From Streptomyces canus (GTDB taxonomy: Bacteria > Actinomycetota > Actinomycetes > Streptomycetales > Streptomycetaceae): a stretch of 64,000 nucleotides of DNA. A program made the translations under genes and the position numbers. Below are positions 27,247 through 37,061 of the stretch, piece by piece. The stretch is taken from assembly GCF_030816965.1 (NCBI RefSeq), contig NZ_JAUSYQ010000002.1:7244001-7308000 (forward strand), in the 5' to 3' direction. The notes beneath the pieces are model-generated. The model was not told the DNA's origin, ran no database searches, and saw only the letters and a list, made by a program, of their open reading frames with translations. Position 1 is the stretch's first letter. Each line of letters starts with the position of its first letter.

Positions 27247-29286
27247 CTACTCCGCCACCGGAAGCCGCGCCCCGTCCCGCAGGAACAGCGGGATGCGGTC
27301 CAGCGGGGCGTCGACGGTCACCGTCCTGCCGCCCTCGTACGTCTCACCGGTCCACGCGTCCGTCCAGGTCGCGCCCGCCGGGAGATAGGTCGTACGGGCC
27401 GTCGCGCCCGCCGTGAGAACCGGGGCGACCAGGAGGTCCGCGCCGAAGAGGTAGGCGTCGTCGACCGTCCACGCCGCCTGGTCGTCCGGGAACTCCAGGA
27501 AGAGCGGCCGCATCGGCGTCAGGCCCTCCTCGTGGGCCTCGCGCATGACCTTCAGGACGTACGGCTTCAGCCGCTCGCGCAGCCGCAGGTACTTCTCCAT
27601 GATCGCGCCGGCCTCCTCGCCGTACGACCACACCTCGTTCGGGCCACCGGTCATCTCCGGTCCCAGCGGCATGCCCGGGTCGCGGAAGCCGTGCAGCCGC
27701 ATCAAGGGCGACAGCGTGCCGAACTGGAACCAGCGGACCATGACCTCGCGGTACGCCGGGTCGTCCGGGTCGCCGCCGTGGAAGCCGCCGATGTCCGTGT
27801 TCCACCACGGGATGCCGGACATCGCGGTGTTGAGACCCGCGGCGATCTGCTCACGCAGGGTCGGGAAGTCGGTGCCGATGTCACCGGACCACAGGGCGGC
27901 GCCGTAGCGCTGACTGCCCGCCCAGGCCGAGCGGTTGAGGGTGATGACCTCCTCGCCGGCGGCCGTCAGGCCCTCGTGGAAGGTGCGGGAGTTCTCGGCC
28001 GGGTACATGTTGCCGACCTCGAGGCCGGGCCCCGCCCAGTAGCGCAGGTTCTCCTGGAAGCCGGGCTTGAGCTCCGGCTCGCAGGCGTCCAGCCAGAAGG
28101 CCGTGATGCCGTACGGAGCAAGGTAGTTGTCGCGGACCTTCGACCACATGAACTCCCGGGCCTCCGGGTTCGTGGCGTCGTAGAAGGCGACCTGGACGGT
28201 CGAGGCGACCCCCTTGTCGGGCCAGTCGGCGTGCGCCATCGGGCCGTACTGGGTGCCGATGAAGTAGCCGCGCTGTTCCATGACCGGGTGGTTCTCGCTG
28301 AGCGGCGACACCGACGGCCAGACGCTCACCACCAACTTGATGCCCAGCTCCTCCAGTTCACGGACCATCGCCGCCGGGTCGGGCCACTCGGCCGGGTCGA
28401 ACTTCCACTCGCCGAGGTGCGTCCAGTGGAAGAAGTCGCAGACGATCGCGGAGATGGGAAGCCCGCGCCGCTTGTACTCCCGTGCCACGGACAGGAGTTC
28501 GTCCTGGGTGCGGTAGCGCAGCTTGCACTGCCAGAAGCCCGCCGCCCACTCCGGCAGCATCGGCGTCCGGCCGGTCACTCCGCTGTAGCGGCGCTGACCG
28601 TCGGCCGGGGTGCCGGCGGTGATCCAGTAGTCGATCTGGCGGGCCGAGTCGGCCACCCAGCGCGTGCCGTTGCGGGCGAGTTCCACGCGGCCGATCGCCG
28701 GGTTGTTCCAGAGGAGGGTGTAACCGCGGCTGGAGGCGAGAACCGGGATGCCCACCTCGGCGTTGCGCTGGATCAGGTCGAGGACCAGGCCCTTCTGATC
28801 CAGCTTGCCGTGCTGGTGCTGGCCGAGGCCGTACAGCTTCTCGTCGTCGTAGGCGGCGAAGCGCTGCTCGAGACGGTGGTGGCCGTTGCCGACCGCGGTG
28901 TACAGACGCGAGCCGGGCCACCAGAAGTGGGCGCGGGCCTCCGCGAGGAGCTCGGCGGAGTCCGCGGTGCGCAGGAAGCGGAGCTGCCCCTCGGCGTCGA
29001 CGTGGACGGTCAGCGCGCCCACCGTCAGCTGGCCTTCCCCGTCACCGATCTTGACCGTGCTCTCGGTGGCCGGCGGCTCGTCGAGCAGGGCGCCCGGCAG
29101 CCCCTCGAGGATCGGCCCGCCGAGCCGGGCACGCACCCGGACCGCGTCCGGACCCCAGGGCTCGACACGGACGGTCTCCTGGCGCCCGCTCCACTCCAGC
29201 GCGCCGTCCCGCTCCCGGAACGTGCCGACGGTGGGGGACGACTGCGCGAGAGTGACCTTGGGCTGGCTTTCGGCAGGCTGATTCAC
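27247..29286 (-). CDS. GH31 alpha-xylosidase
   Basis: 679 residues from the GTG at 29286, 8 bases after AGGAG; an in-frame ATG at 29334 is less likely. The nucleophile is Asp400 in FWLDACEPEL, whose xDAxEPE form is typical of alpha-xylosidases. The acid/base is Asp469 in WSGDIGTDFP, and the GH31 segment MSGIPWWNTDIGGFHGG is present. There is no signal peptide, so it is cytoplasmic. It would remove the terminal alpha-1,6-xylose from imported xyloglucan oligosaccharides before GH3 acts. It lies 84 bp downstream of lacI on the same strand, so both may share the lacI promoter and its operators. Confidence 0.9.
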   Translation of the reverse strand: MNQPAESQPKVTLAQSSPTVGTFRERDGALEWSGRQETVRVEPWGPDAVRVRARLGGPILEGLPGALLDEPPATESTVKIGDGEGQLTVGALTVHVDAEGQLRFLRTADSAELLAEARAHFWWPGSRLYTAVGNGHHRLEQRFAAYDDEKLYGLGQHQHGKLDQKGLVLDLIQRNAEVGIPVLASSRGYTLLWNNPAIGRVELARNGTRWVADSARQIDYWITAGTPADGQRRYSGVTGRTPMLPEWAAGFWQCKLRYRTQDELLSVAREYKRRGLPISAIVCDFFHWTHLGEWKFDPAEWPDPAAMVRELEELGIKLVVSVWPSVSPLSENHPVMEQRGYFIGTQYGPMAHADWPDKGVASTVQVAFYDATNPEAREFMWSKVRDNYLAPYGITAFWLDACEPELKPGFQENLRYWAGPGLEVGNMYPAENSRTFHEGLTAAGEEVITLNRSAWAGSQRYGAALWSGDIGTDFPTLREQIAAGLNTAMSGIPWWNTDIGGFHGGDPDDPAYREVMVRWFQFGTLSPLMRLHGFRDPGMPLGPEMTGGPNEVWSYGEEAGAIMEKYLRLRERLKPYVLKVMREAHEEGLTPMRPLFLEFPDDQAAWTVDDAYLFGADLLVAPVLTAGATARTTYLPAGATWTDAWTGETYEGGRTVTVDAPLDRIPLFLRDGARLPVAE

Positions 29287-29370
29287 GAGGAGTGCTCCTG
29301 AAGGAATGCAGACAGGGGCGTGCCGCACCGGCACGGGACGCGTGGTGTGTGAGGTCTGGTGTGTGAGGTG

Positions 29371-30384
29371 TCAGGACGCCGAAGGCGCCGGGCCCGTGCT
29401 CGCCCGGACCGTCAACTCGGGTTCGATCAGGACGACTTCGTCCTCACCGCGGCCCTCCAGCTTGGCGACCAGCCGCTCCAGGGCGTGCCGGCCCATCTCC
29501 TGTGCGGGGATGGCGACCGATGTCAGCCGCACCGAGGCCTGGACGGCGACCTGTTCGGGGCAGATCGCGACCACCGAGACGTCCTCGGGAATGGCCCGGC
29601 CCTGCTGGCGCAGCAGCGCGAGCAGCGGCTCGACCGCCTGCTCGTTCTGCACGACGAAGCCCGTGGTGGACGGACGCTCGTCGAGGACGCGGGCGAGCGT
29701 CACGGCCATCGCGTCGTACCCGCCGTCGCACGGCCGGTGCAGCAGTCGTACGCCCAACTCCTGGGCCCGCGACCGGAGTCCGTCCAGAGTGCGCTCGGCG
29801 AAGCCGGTGTGCCGTTCGTAGACGGCGGGGGCCTCGCCGATGACAGCGATGTCGCGGTGGCCGAGCTTCGCGAGGTGTTCGACGCACAGGGCGCCGGTGG
29901 CCCGGAAGTCGAGGTCGACGCAGGTGAGTCCGGAGGTGTCGGCGGGGAGGCCGATGAGCACGGAGGGCTGGTCGGTGCCGCGCAGGAACGGCAGCCGCTC
30001 GTCGTCGAGTTCGACGTCCATCAGGATCATCGCGTCGGCGAGCCCGCTGCCGGTGACGCGTCGTACGGCGTCGGGACCCTCCTCGCCGGTGAGCAGCAGG
30101 ACGTCGTACCCGTGCGTCCGTGCGGTGGTGGCCACCGCGATGGCGATCTCCATCATCACCGGCACGTACATGTCGGTGCGGAGCGGGATCATCAGCGCGA
30201 TGATGTTCGACCTGCTGCTGGCGAGGGCGCGGGCGCCGGCGTTCGGGTGGTAGCCGAGCTCGCGGATGCTTTCCTCGACCCGCTGCCGGGTGCTCGTCGA
30301 GATGGACCGCTTGCCACTGAGGACATAGCTCACCGTGCTCGCCGAGACTCCGGCGTGCTGGGCGACCTCGGCGAGGGTGACCAT
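29371..30384 (-). CDS. LacI/GalR-family regulator of the xyloglucan locus
   Basis: 337 residues from the ATG at 30384, 7 bases after GGAGA; a longer frame to 30507 would run through both operators. The N-terminal DNA-binding domain reads VTLAEVAQHAGVSASTVSYV followed by LSGKR and a hinge LGYHPNAGARALAS, which fits a CG-centred palindrome. The rest is a periplasmic-binding-protein-like sugar sensor. Operators at 30402 and 30491 suggest autoregulation, and identical sites control the GH3 and importer promoters. The inducer is probably a xyloglucan breakdown product, by inference. Confidence 0.9.
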   Translation of the reverse strand: MVTLAEVAQHAGVSASTVSYVLSGKRSISTSTRQRVEESIRELGYHPNAGARALASSRSNIIALMIPLRTDMYVPVMMEIAIAVATTARTHGYDVLLLTGEEGPDAVRRVTGSGLADAMILMDVELDDERLPFLRGTDQPSVLIGLPADTSGLTCVDLDFRATGALCVEHLAKLGHRDIAVIGEAPAVYERHTGFAERTLDGLRSRAQELGVRLLHRPCDGGYDAMAVTLARVLDERPSTTGFVVQNEQAVEPLLALLRQQGRAIPEDVSVVAICPEQVAVQASVRLTSVAIPAQEMGRHALERLVAKLEGRGEDEVVLIEPELTVRASTGPAPSAS

Positions 30385-30401
30385 CCAGCTCTCCAAGCTT
30401 T

Positions 30402-30415
30402 GTGAAGCGCTTCGA
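30402..30415. promoter_or_regulatory. LacI-type operator O3 (imperfect)
   Basis: GTGAAGCGCTTCGA, identical to the perfect site except for its two outermost left bases. It starts 18 bp upstream of the lacI start codon, inside the likely leader region. Confidence 0.65.
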
Positions 30416-30490
30416 CAGTGCGCAGTGCGAACAGGGGCGGGTGAGGGTGGTTCGACAGTAGCTCCCCCGGGAGTGGGTGTCCATAGGTTG

Positions 30491-30504
30491 TCGAAGCGCT
30501 TCGA
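30491..30504. promoter_or_regulatory. LacI-type operator O4 (extended perfect palindrome)
   Basis: TCGAAGCGCTTCGA within a perfect 20-bp palindrome (30488-30507, TTGTCGAAGCGCTTCGACAA), the longest copy in the window. O3 and O4 centres are 89 bp apart upstream of lacI. Confidence 0.8.
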
Positions 30505-30507
30505 CAA

Positions 30508-30985
30508 GGACTCTCGTGCGAGCGACGCACGAACAAGGCCCCGACACCGGCGAACCCGCTCCGGCCTGCCCGTTCACGGCCGCGACGGGGGTACGCCTTC
30601 CTGCCTACCACGACTGGCCGCGGGGGGCCATGGAGCCCGTGGGGACCCCGGTGAGAGCGGGATGGGCACGGTACACCTGGGGCGGGGTGCGGAAGGTGAG
30701 GGTCCCGCCGGACGAGCACCAGCGGTACCACCCACCTCGAGCAGTCCGCCGCCGCCGCCCAGCCACTCGTCCGGCGTAAGCCGCCGAGCCACGACAACTA
30801 CGTGCGCGGCATCCGGTGCTGCACGGGCACCGGCCGACTGGACACCAAGTCGTTTTCCGTCGACATCGGCTGAACGGCCGCACGCAGGGTGGTGGCCTCG
30901 CCCCGGATCGGGTACATACGATCGGGTAGCACCCGTCGGTAACCATACGGCACCCAAGATCCCGATTCACGACGAGGTGAGCCTG
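30508..30985. other. 478-bp intergenic stretch between lacI control region and acyl-CoA dehydrogenase
   Basis: No gene is convincing here. Short open frames are present on both strands but have no recognisable protein and no good ribosome site. TACGAT at about 30917 could be a -10 box for the downstream gene, but no clear -35 box accompanies it. The stretch separates the glycan locus from the conserved core. Confidence 0.5.
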
Positions 30986-32917
30986 ATGTCCGCACCGTCC
31001 ACCAAGCCCGTCGTCACCGAGCGCGAGGCCCGCGAGGTGGCGGAGGCCGCCCGGGAACAGGACTGGCGCAAGCCCAGCTTCGCCAAGGAACTGTTCCTCG
31101 GGCGTTTCCGGCTCGACCTCATCCACCCCCACCCGATGCCCCCCGACGAGGACGCCCAGCGCGGCGAGGACTTCCTGGCCAAGCTCCGCGACTTCTGCGA
31201 GACCAGGGTGGACGGCGCCCTCATCGAACGCGAGGCCCGGATCCCCGACGACGTCGTGGACGGGCTCAAGGAGCTCGGCGCCTTCGGCATGAAGATCGAC
31301 ACCAAGTACGGCGGCCTCGGCCTCACCCAGGTGTACTACAACAAGGCGCTGGCCCTCGTGGGCTCCGCGAGCCCCGCGATCGGCGTGCTGCTGTCCGCCC
31401 ACCAGTCGATCGGCGTACCCCAGCCGCTGAAGCTCTTCGGCACGCAGGAGCAGAAGGAGCGGTTCCTGCCCCGGTGCGCCCGCACCGACATCAGCGCCTT
31501 CCTCCTCACCGAACCGGACGTCGGCTCCGACCCGGCACGCCTCGCGACCAGCGCGGTACCCGACGGGGACGACTACATCCTCGACGGAGTGAAACTGTGG
31601 ACCACCAACGGCGTGGTCGCCGACCTGCTCGTCGTGATGGCCCGCGTCCCGAAGTCCGAGGGCCACAAGGGCGGCATCACCGCCTTCGTCGTGGAGACCG
31701 ACTCACCCGGCATCACCGTCGAGAACCGCAACGCCTTCATGGGCCTGCGCGGCATCGAGAACGGCGTCACCCGCTTCCACCAGGTCCGGGTGCCCGCGGC
31801 CAACCGCATCGGCCCCGAGGGCACAGGCCTGAAGATCGCCCTGACCACCCTCAACACCGGCCGTCTCTCGCTGCCCGCCTCCTGCGTGGCCGCCGGCAAG
31901 TGGTGCCTGAAGATCGCCCGCGAGTGGTCCGCGGCCCGCGAACAGTGGGGCAAGCCGATCGCCCACCACGAGGCCGTCGGCTCCAAGATCTCCTTCATCG
32001 CGGCGACGACCTTCGCCCTGGAGGCCGTACTCGACCTCTCGAGCCAGATGGCCGACGAGAACCGCAACGACATCCGCATCGAGGGCGCCCTCGCCAAGCT
32101 CTACGCCTCCGAGATGGCCTGGCTCGTCGCCGACGAACTCGTCCAGATCCGCGGCGGCCGGGGTTTCGAGACCGCCGAGTCCCTCAGGGCCCGCGGCGAG
32201 AAGGCGGTCCCCGCCGAGCAGGTCCTGCGCGACCTGCGCATCAACCGCATCTTCGAGGGCTCCACGGAGATCATGCACCTGCTGATCGCCCGCGAGGCCG
32301 TCGACGCCCACCTCTCGGTCGCGGGCGATCTCATCGACCCGGAGAAGTCCCTCGGCGACAAGGCGAAGGCGGGCGCGAACGCGGGCGTCTTCTACGCCAA
32401 GTGGCTCCCGAAGCTGGTGGCGGGACCGGGCCAACTGCCCACCTCCTACGCCGAGTTCAAGCGCGAAGTGGACCTCTCGGTACACCTGCGCTACGTCGAA
32501 CGAACGGCCCGCAAACTCGCCCGCTCCACCTTCTACGCCATGTCCCGCTGGCAGGGCCGGATGGAGACCAAGCAGGGCTTCCTCGGCCGCATCGTCGACA
32601 TCGGCGCCGAACTCTTCGCGATGAGCGCGGCCTGCGTACGCGCCGAACTCCTCTACACCACCGAATCCCACGGCCGCGAGGCCTACCAGCTCGCCGACGC
32701 CTTCTGCCACCAGTCCCGCCTGCGCGTCGAGGAACTCTTCGGCCGCCTCTGGAACAACACCGACGACCAGGACCGCAAGGTCGTCAAGGGAGTCATGTCC
32801 GGCACCTACGCCTGGCTGGAGGACGGCATCGTCGACCCCTCGGGCGAGGGCGTCTGGATCGCGGACGCGACCCCCGGCCCCTCCGAGAAGGAGAACGTGC
32901 ACCGGCCCATCCGCTGA
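30986..32917 (+). CDS. Acyl-CoA dehydrogenase (long form)
   Basis: 643 residues from the ATG at 30986, after GAGGTGAG. It shows the usual acyl-CoA dehydrogenase layout: the FAD/substrate segment FLLTEPDVGSDPARLATSAV, the C-terminal helical domain with IRGGRGFETAESLR and the flavin contact INRIFEGSTEIMHLL, where the catalytic Glu is expected. About 150 extra C-terminal residues make it longer than the 380-residue family norm, like mycobacterial FadE10-type enzymes. It would introduce the first double bond in fatty-acid or branched-acyl-CoA oxidation. Chain-length preference is unknown. Confidence 0.85.
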   Translation: MSAPSTKPVVTEREAREVAEAAREQDWRKPSFAKELFLGRFRLDLIHPHPMPPDEDAQRGEDFLAKLRDFCETRVDGALIEREARIPDDVVDGLKELGAFGMKIDTKYGGLGLTQVYYNKALALVGSASPAIGVLLSAHQSIGVPQPLKLFGTQEQKERFLPRCARTDISAFLLTEPDVGSDPARLATSAVPDGDDYILDGVKLWTTNGVVADLLVVMARVPKSEGHKGGITAFVVETDSPGITVENRNAFMGLRGIENGVTRFHQVRVPAANRIGPEGTGLKIALTTLNTGRLSLPASCVAAGKWCLKIAREWSAAREQWGKPIAHHEAVGSKISFIAATTFALEAVLDLSSQMADENRNDIRIEGALAKLYASEMAWLVADELVQIRGGRGFETAESLRARGEKAVPAEQVLRDLRINRIFEGSTEIMHLLIAREAVDAHLSVAGDLIDPEKSLGDKAKAGANAGVFYAKWLPKLVAGPGQLPTSYAEFKREVDLSVHLRYVERTARKLARSTFYAMSRWQGRMETKQGFLGRIVDIGAELFAMSAACVRAELLYTTESHGREAYQLADAFCHQSRLRVEELFGRLWNNTDDQDRKVVKGVMSGTYAWLEDGIVDPSGEGVWIADATPGPSEKENVHRPIR

Positions 32918-32925
32918 CCACTCAC

Positions 32926-32959
32926 GACAGCGCGCCCCCGGAGACGGGGACGCGCTGTC
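32926..32959 (+). terminator. Terminator after the acyl-CoA dehydrogenase gene
   Basis: GACAGCGCG pairs with CGCGCTGTC (9 bp), with an inner CCCC/GGGG helix; a pyrimidine run follows. It begins 9 bp after the stop codon and just before the dxr promoter region. Confidence 0.75.
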
Positions 32960-32992
32960 CTCCTACACCGCTCTTACGGCCACAATGGAGGG

Positions 32993-34249
32993 ATGAGCGA
33001 CAGTCCAGCCCCCCTCGCCGACCCACACCTGGTCTACGACCCCCTCCCGGGCGACGGTCCCAAGGACGTGGTGATCCTCGGCTCCACGGGCTCCATCGGC
33101 ACCCAGGCCATCGACCTCGTGCTGCGCAACCCCGACCGGTTCCGGGTGACCGCACTGTCCGCCAACGGCGGCCGGGTCGCGCTCCTCGCCGAGCAGGCGC
33201 ACCGGCTGAAGGCGCGGACCGTCGCGGTCGCCCGCGAGGACGTCGTACCGCAGCTGCGCGAAGCGCTCAGCGGTCTCTACGGCACGGGCGAGCCGCTCCC
33301 CGAGATCCTCGCCGGCCCGGAGGCGGCCACACAGGTCGCCGCCTCCGACGCGCACACCGTCCTCAACGGCATCACCGGCTCCATCGGCCTCGCCCCGACC
33401 CTCGCCGCCCTGGAAACGGGCCGCACCCTCGCGCTCGCCAACAAGGAGTCGCTCATCGTGGGCGGCCCGCTGGTGAAGTCCCTCGCCAAGCCCGGGCAGA
33501 TCATCCCGGTCGACTCCGAGCACGCGGCCCTCTTCCAGGCCCTGGCCTCCGGGACCAGGGCCGACGTACGCAAGCTCGTCGTCACCGCGTCCGGCGGCCC
33601 CTTCCGCGGCCGTACCAGAGCCGACCTCGCTCAGGTGACCGTCGAGGACGCCCTCGCCCACCCCACCTGGGCCATGGGCCCGGTCATCACGATCAACTCC
33701 GCGACGCTCGTCAACAAGGGGCTGGAGGTCATCGAGGCACACCTCCTCTACGACATTCCCTTCGACCGCATTGAGGTGGTCGTGCATCCCCAGTCGTATG
33801 TCCACTCGATGGTTGAGTTCACGGACGGATCCACGATCGCCCAGGCGACGCCCCCCGACATGCGCGGGCCGATCGCCATTGGTCTCGGCTGGCCCGAGCG
33901 CGTCCCCGACGCGGCGCCCGCCTTCGACTGGAGCAAGGCGTCGACCTGGGAGTTCTTCCCGCTCGACAACGACGCGTTTCCTTCGGTCAACCTTGCGAGA
34001 CACGTGGGACAGCTCGCGGGCACGGCCCCGGCGGTGTTCAATGCCGCCAACGAGGAGTGCGTGGAGGCCTTCCGGGCCGGCGCGCTGCCGTTCAACGGGA
34101 TCATGGAGACCGTGACCCGGGTGGTGGACGAGCACGGCACCCCGCGCGGGGGAACCTCGCTCACCGTCGCGGACGTCCTCGAAGCGGAGACCTGGGCGCG
34201 GACCCGGGCCCGGGAACTGACGGCACAGACGGCGGAGGCCCGTGCATGA
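32993..34249 (+). CDS. dxr: 1-deoxy-D-xylulose 5-phosphate reductoisomerase
   Basis: 418 residues. NADPH-binding motif [16 protein letters not shown] near the N-terminus; catalytic-site segments [22 protein letters not shown] and ASGGPFRG are all intact. It makes 2-C-methyl-D-erythritol 4-phosphate, the committed step of the MEP isoprenoid pathway. CACAAT ends 6 bases before the ATG and GGAGGG touches the start codon, so the message may be leaderless. The stop overlaps the next start (ATGA). ispG, a later MEP gene, lies two genes downstream. Confidence 0.96.
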   Translation: MSDSPAPLADPHLVYDPLPGDGPKDVVILGSTGSIGTQAIDLVLRNPDRFRVTALSANGGRVALLAEQAHRLKARTVAVAREDVVPQLREALSGLYGTGEPLPEILAGPEAATQVAASDAHTVLNGITGSIGLAPTLAALETGRTLALANKESLIVGGPLVKSLAKPGQIIPVDSEHAALFQALASGTRADVRKLVVTASGGPFRGRTRADLAQVTVEDALAHPTWAMGPVITINSATLVNKGLEVIEAHLLYDIPFDRIEVVVHPQSYVHSMVEFTDGSTIAQATPPDMRGPIAIGLGWPERVPDAAPAFDWSKASTWEFFPLDNDAFPSVNLARHVGQLAGTAPAVFNAANEECVEAFRAGALPFNGIMETVTRVVDEHGTPRGGTSLTVADVLEAETWARTRARELTAQTAEARA

Positions 34250-35550
34250 CGACCCTGATGTTCATCCTCGGCACAGGGCTTTTCGCCTTCGGCCTTCTGG
34301 TGTCGATCGCGTGGCACGAGCTGGGACATCTGTCCTTCGCCAAGCTCTTCGGCATCCGCGTGCCGCAGTACATGGTCGGCTTCGGACCGACCGTCTTCTC
34401 GCGCAAGAAGGGCGAGACGGAGTACGGCATCAAGGCCGTCCCCTTCGGCGGCTACATCCGCATGATCGGCATGTTCCCGCCCGGCGACGACGGCCGTATC
34501 AGCGCCCGCTCCACCTCCCCCTGGCGCGGCATGATCGAGGACGCCCGCTCGGCCGCCTTCGAGGAGCTCCAGCCCGGCGACGAGAAACGCCTCTTCTACA
34601 CCCGTAAGCCCTGGAAACGCGTCATCGTGATGTTCGCGGGCCCCTTCGCGAACCTGATCCTCGCGGTGGCGCTGTTCCTCACGGTCCTCATGGGCTTCGG
34701 CATCTCCCAGCAGACCAACACGGTCAGCTCGGTCTCCAAGTGCGTGATCGCCCAGAGCCAGAACCGCGAGAACTGCAAGGCCTCCGACCCCGCCTCCCCG
34801 GCAGCGGCCGCCGGCCTCAAGGCGGGCGACAAGATCATCGCGTTCAACGGCGTGAAGACCGATGACTGGAACAAGCTCTCCGACCTCATCCGCGCCAACC
34901 CCGACAAGACGGTCCCGATAGTCGTCGAGCGCGACGGCAAGGACGTCACCCTCACCGCGAAGATCGCCAGCAACCAGGTCGCCAAGAAGGACTCCAGCGG
35001 GCAGTACGTCCAGGGCGAGTACGTCACCGCCGGCTTCCTCGGCTTCAGCGCGGCCACCGGCATCGTCAAGCAGGACTTCGGCGACTCCCTGGTCTGGATG
35101 GGTGACCGCGTCGGCGAGGCCGTCGACTCCCTGGCCGCCCTGCCCGGCAAGATCCCGGCCCTGTGGAACGCGGCCTTCGGCGACGCCCCGCGCGAGCCGG
35201 ACTCCCCGATGGGCGTGGTCGGCGCGGCGAGGGTGGGCGGCGAGATCTTCACGCTCGACATCCCCCCGACCCAGCAACTCGCCATGGCGCTGATGCTGGT
35301 CGCGGGCTTCAACCTCTCCCTGTTCCTCTTCAACATGCTCCCGCTGCTGCCCCTGGACGGCGGCCACATCGCGGGCGCCCTGTGGGAGTCCCTGCGCCGC
35401 AACCTGGCGAAGGTCCTGAAGCGCCCGGACCCGGGCCCGTTCGACGTGGCGAAGCTGATGCCGGTCGCTTATGTGGTGGCGGGGATCTTCATCTGCTTCA
35501 CCTTGCTGGTGCTCGTCGCCGATGTGGTCAACCCGGTCCGCCTCAGCTGA
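34246..35550 (+). CDS. Site-2 intramembrane metalloprotease (RseP/Rip1 family)
   Basis: 434 residues from the ATG overlapping the dxr stop. The zinc motif HELGH (His24, His28, catalytic Glu25) is in the first membrane helix. A PDZ domain lies near residues 170-260 ([20 protein letters not shown]), and the second metal-ligand region [12 protein letters not shown] is near the C-terminus with a last membrane helix. Proteases of this type cut membrane-anchored anti-sigma factors and other signalling proteins. The dxr-protease-ispG order is common in bacteria. The particular substrate is unknown. Confidence 0.93.
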   Translation: MTTLMFILGTGLFAFGLLVSIAWHELGHLSFAKLFGIRVPQYMVGFGPTVFSRKKGETEYGIKAVPFGGYIRMIGMFPPGDDGRISARSTSPWRGMIEDARSAAFEELQPGDEKRLFYTRKPWKRVIVMFAGPFANLILAVALFLTVLMGFGISQQTNTVSSVSKCVIAQSQNRENCKASDPASPAAAAGLKAGDKIIAFNGVKTDDWNKLSDLIRANPDKTVPIVVERDGKDVTLTAKIASNQVAKKDSSGQYVQGEYVTAGFLGFSAATGIVKQDFGDSLVWMGDRVGEAVDSLAALPGKIPALWNAAFGDAPREPDSPMGVVGAARVGGEIFTLDIPPTQQLAMALMLVAGFNLSLFLFNMLPLLPLDGGHIAGALWESLRRNLAKVLKRPDPGPFDVAKLMPVAYVVAGIFICFTLLVLVADVVNPVRLS

Positions 35551-35893
35551 GAACCGGTCATTTTCCGAAGTTCGTGGAGATCCTCAGCGAGGAGGGAGAG
35601 GGCACTCCTGCGCTGAGCCACGGAACCGCTCCGGTGCTGTCCATCAGCTCGGGACCGATCGCTGAGCCACAGCCCAGTATCTCGCTGGGTGCCCGTGTGG
35701 TTGACCCGGTGAGAATCTCCTAGTCATACGGCGTTCGAGGCGGCCCGGCATGCTCTGTGCCGGGCCGTCTTCCATTGGGCGGGTTTGACGGCCGTGATGT
35801 GCTCGCGCCCGGTCCCTTGCCGTAATCTCGAAGTCCGGAGCCCGGCGCTGACGGGACCTGGACCTTGATCCACGACTTGGGGTTGCACAGCAG
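35551..35893 (+). other. 343-bp gap between the protease gene and ispG
   Basis: No gene is supported. It contains a terminator hairpin at 35741-35767 and an 11-base direct repeat (CGCTGAGCCAC) about 45 bp apart near 35613 and 35660, of unknown meaning. A weak GGGG site lies about 10 bases before the ispG ATG; no clear promoter was found. Confidence 0.5.
35741..35767 (+). terminator. Terminator upstream of ispG
   Basis: CGGCCCGGCA and TGCCGGGCCG form a perfect 10-bp stem with a 7-base loop followed by TCTTCC. It would separate dxr-protease transcription from ispG. Confidence 0.75.
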
Positions 35894-37051
35894 ATGACTG
35901 CGATTTCTCTCGGCATGCCGTCCGTTCCGACCAGGCTCGCCGAACGCCGGAAGAGCCGGCAGATCCAGGTCGGCACGGTGGCTGTGGGCGGCGACGCCCC
36001 GGTCTCTGTCCAGTCGATGACGACCACGCGTACCTCGGACATCGGCGCGACGCTCCAGCAGATCGCCGAGCTCACGGCGTCCGGCTGCCAGATCGTGCGC
36101 GTGGCCTGCCCGACCCAGGACGACGCCGACGCCCTCGCGACCATCGCGCGCAAGTCGCAGATCCCGGTGATCGCGGACATCCACTTCCAGCCCAAGTACG
36201 TCTTCGCGGCGATCGAGGCCGGTTGCGCGGCCGTACGCGTCAACCCGGGCAACATCAAGCAGTTCGACGACAAGGTCAAGGAGATCGCGCGGGCCGCGAA
36301 GGACCACGGCACGCCGATCCGGATCGGCGTCAACGCCGGATCCCTGGACAGGCGGCTGCTCCAGAAGTACGGCAAGGCGACCCCTGAGGCGCTGGCCGAG
36401 TCCGCCCTGTGGGAGGCCTCCCTCTTCGAGGAGCACGACTTCCGGGACATCAAGATCTCGGTCAAGCACAACGACCCGGTCGTGATGGTCGAGGCGTACC
36501 GCCAACTCGCCGCCCAGTGCGACTACCCGCTGCACCTCGGCGTGACCGAGGCCGGCCCCGCCTTCCAGGGCACCATCAAGTCGGCCGTCGCCTTCGGCGC
36601 GCTGCTCTCCCAGGGCATCGGCGACACCATCCGGGTGTCGCTGAGTGCCCCGCCGGTCGAGGAGGTCAAGGTCGGTAACCAGATCCTGGAATCCCTGAAC
36701 CTCAAGCAGCGAGGCCTGGAGATCGTCTCCTGCCCGTCCTGCGGCCGCGCCCAGGTCGACGTCTACAAGCTGGCCGAAGAGGTCACCGCGGGCCTGACCG
36801 GCATGGAGGTCCCGCTCCGCGTCGCGGTCATGGGCTGCGTGGTGAACGGCCCCGGCGAGGCCCGCGAGGCCGACCTCGGCGTCGCCTCCGGCAACGGCAA
36901 GGGCCAGATCTTCGTCAAGGGCGAGGTCATCAAGACCGTCCCCGAGTCGAAGATCGTGGAGACCCTCATCGAAGAGGCGATGAAGATCGCCGAGCAGATG
37001 GAGGCGGAGGGCATCGCCTCCGGCGAGCCGTCGGTGTCGGTCGCGGGCTGA
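35894..37051 (+). CDS. ispG: 4-hydroxy-3-methylbut-2-enyl diphosphate synthase
   Basis: 385 residues. The first half is the TIM-barrel domain ([35 protein letters not shown]). The last third holds the iron-sulfur ligands: two cysteines in SCPSCGR and one in [16 protein letters not shown], the signature of bacterial IspG. It reduces the cyclic diphosphate intermediate in the penultimate step of the MEP pathway. It ends 10 bp before a convergent acetyltransferase gene. Confidence 0.96.
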   Translation: MTAISLGMPSVPTRLAERRKSRQIQVGTVAVGGDAPVSVQSMTTTRTSDIGATLQQIAELTASGCQIVRVACPTQDDADALATIARKSQIPVIADIHFQPKYVFAAIEAGCAAVRVNPGNIKQFDDKVKEIARAAKDHGTPIRIGVNAGSLDRRLLQKYGKATPEALAESALWEASLFEEHDFRDIKISVKHNDPVVMVEAYRQLAAQCDYPLHLGVTEAGPAFQGTIKSAVAFGALLSQGIGDTIRVSLSAPPVEEVKVGNQILESLNLKQRGLEIVSCPSCGRAQVDVYKLAEEVTAGLTGMEVPLRVAVMGCVVNGPGEAREADLGVASGNGKGQIFVKGEVIKTVPESKIVETLIEEAMKIAEQMEAEGIASGEPSVSVAG

Positions 37052-37061
37052 CGCCCGTGGC

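Noticed and set aside
30477..30779. A 100-codon frame in the gap after the lacI control region
   Set aside because: It begins inside operator O4, has no ribosome site and no recognisable protein.
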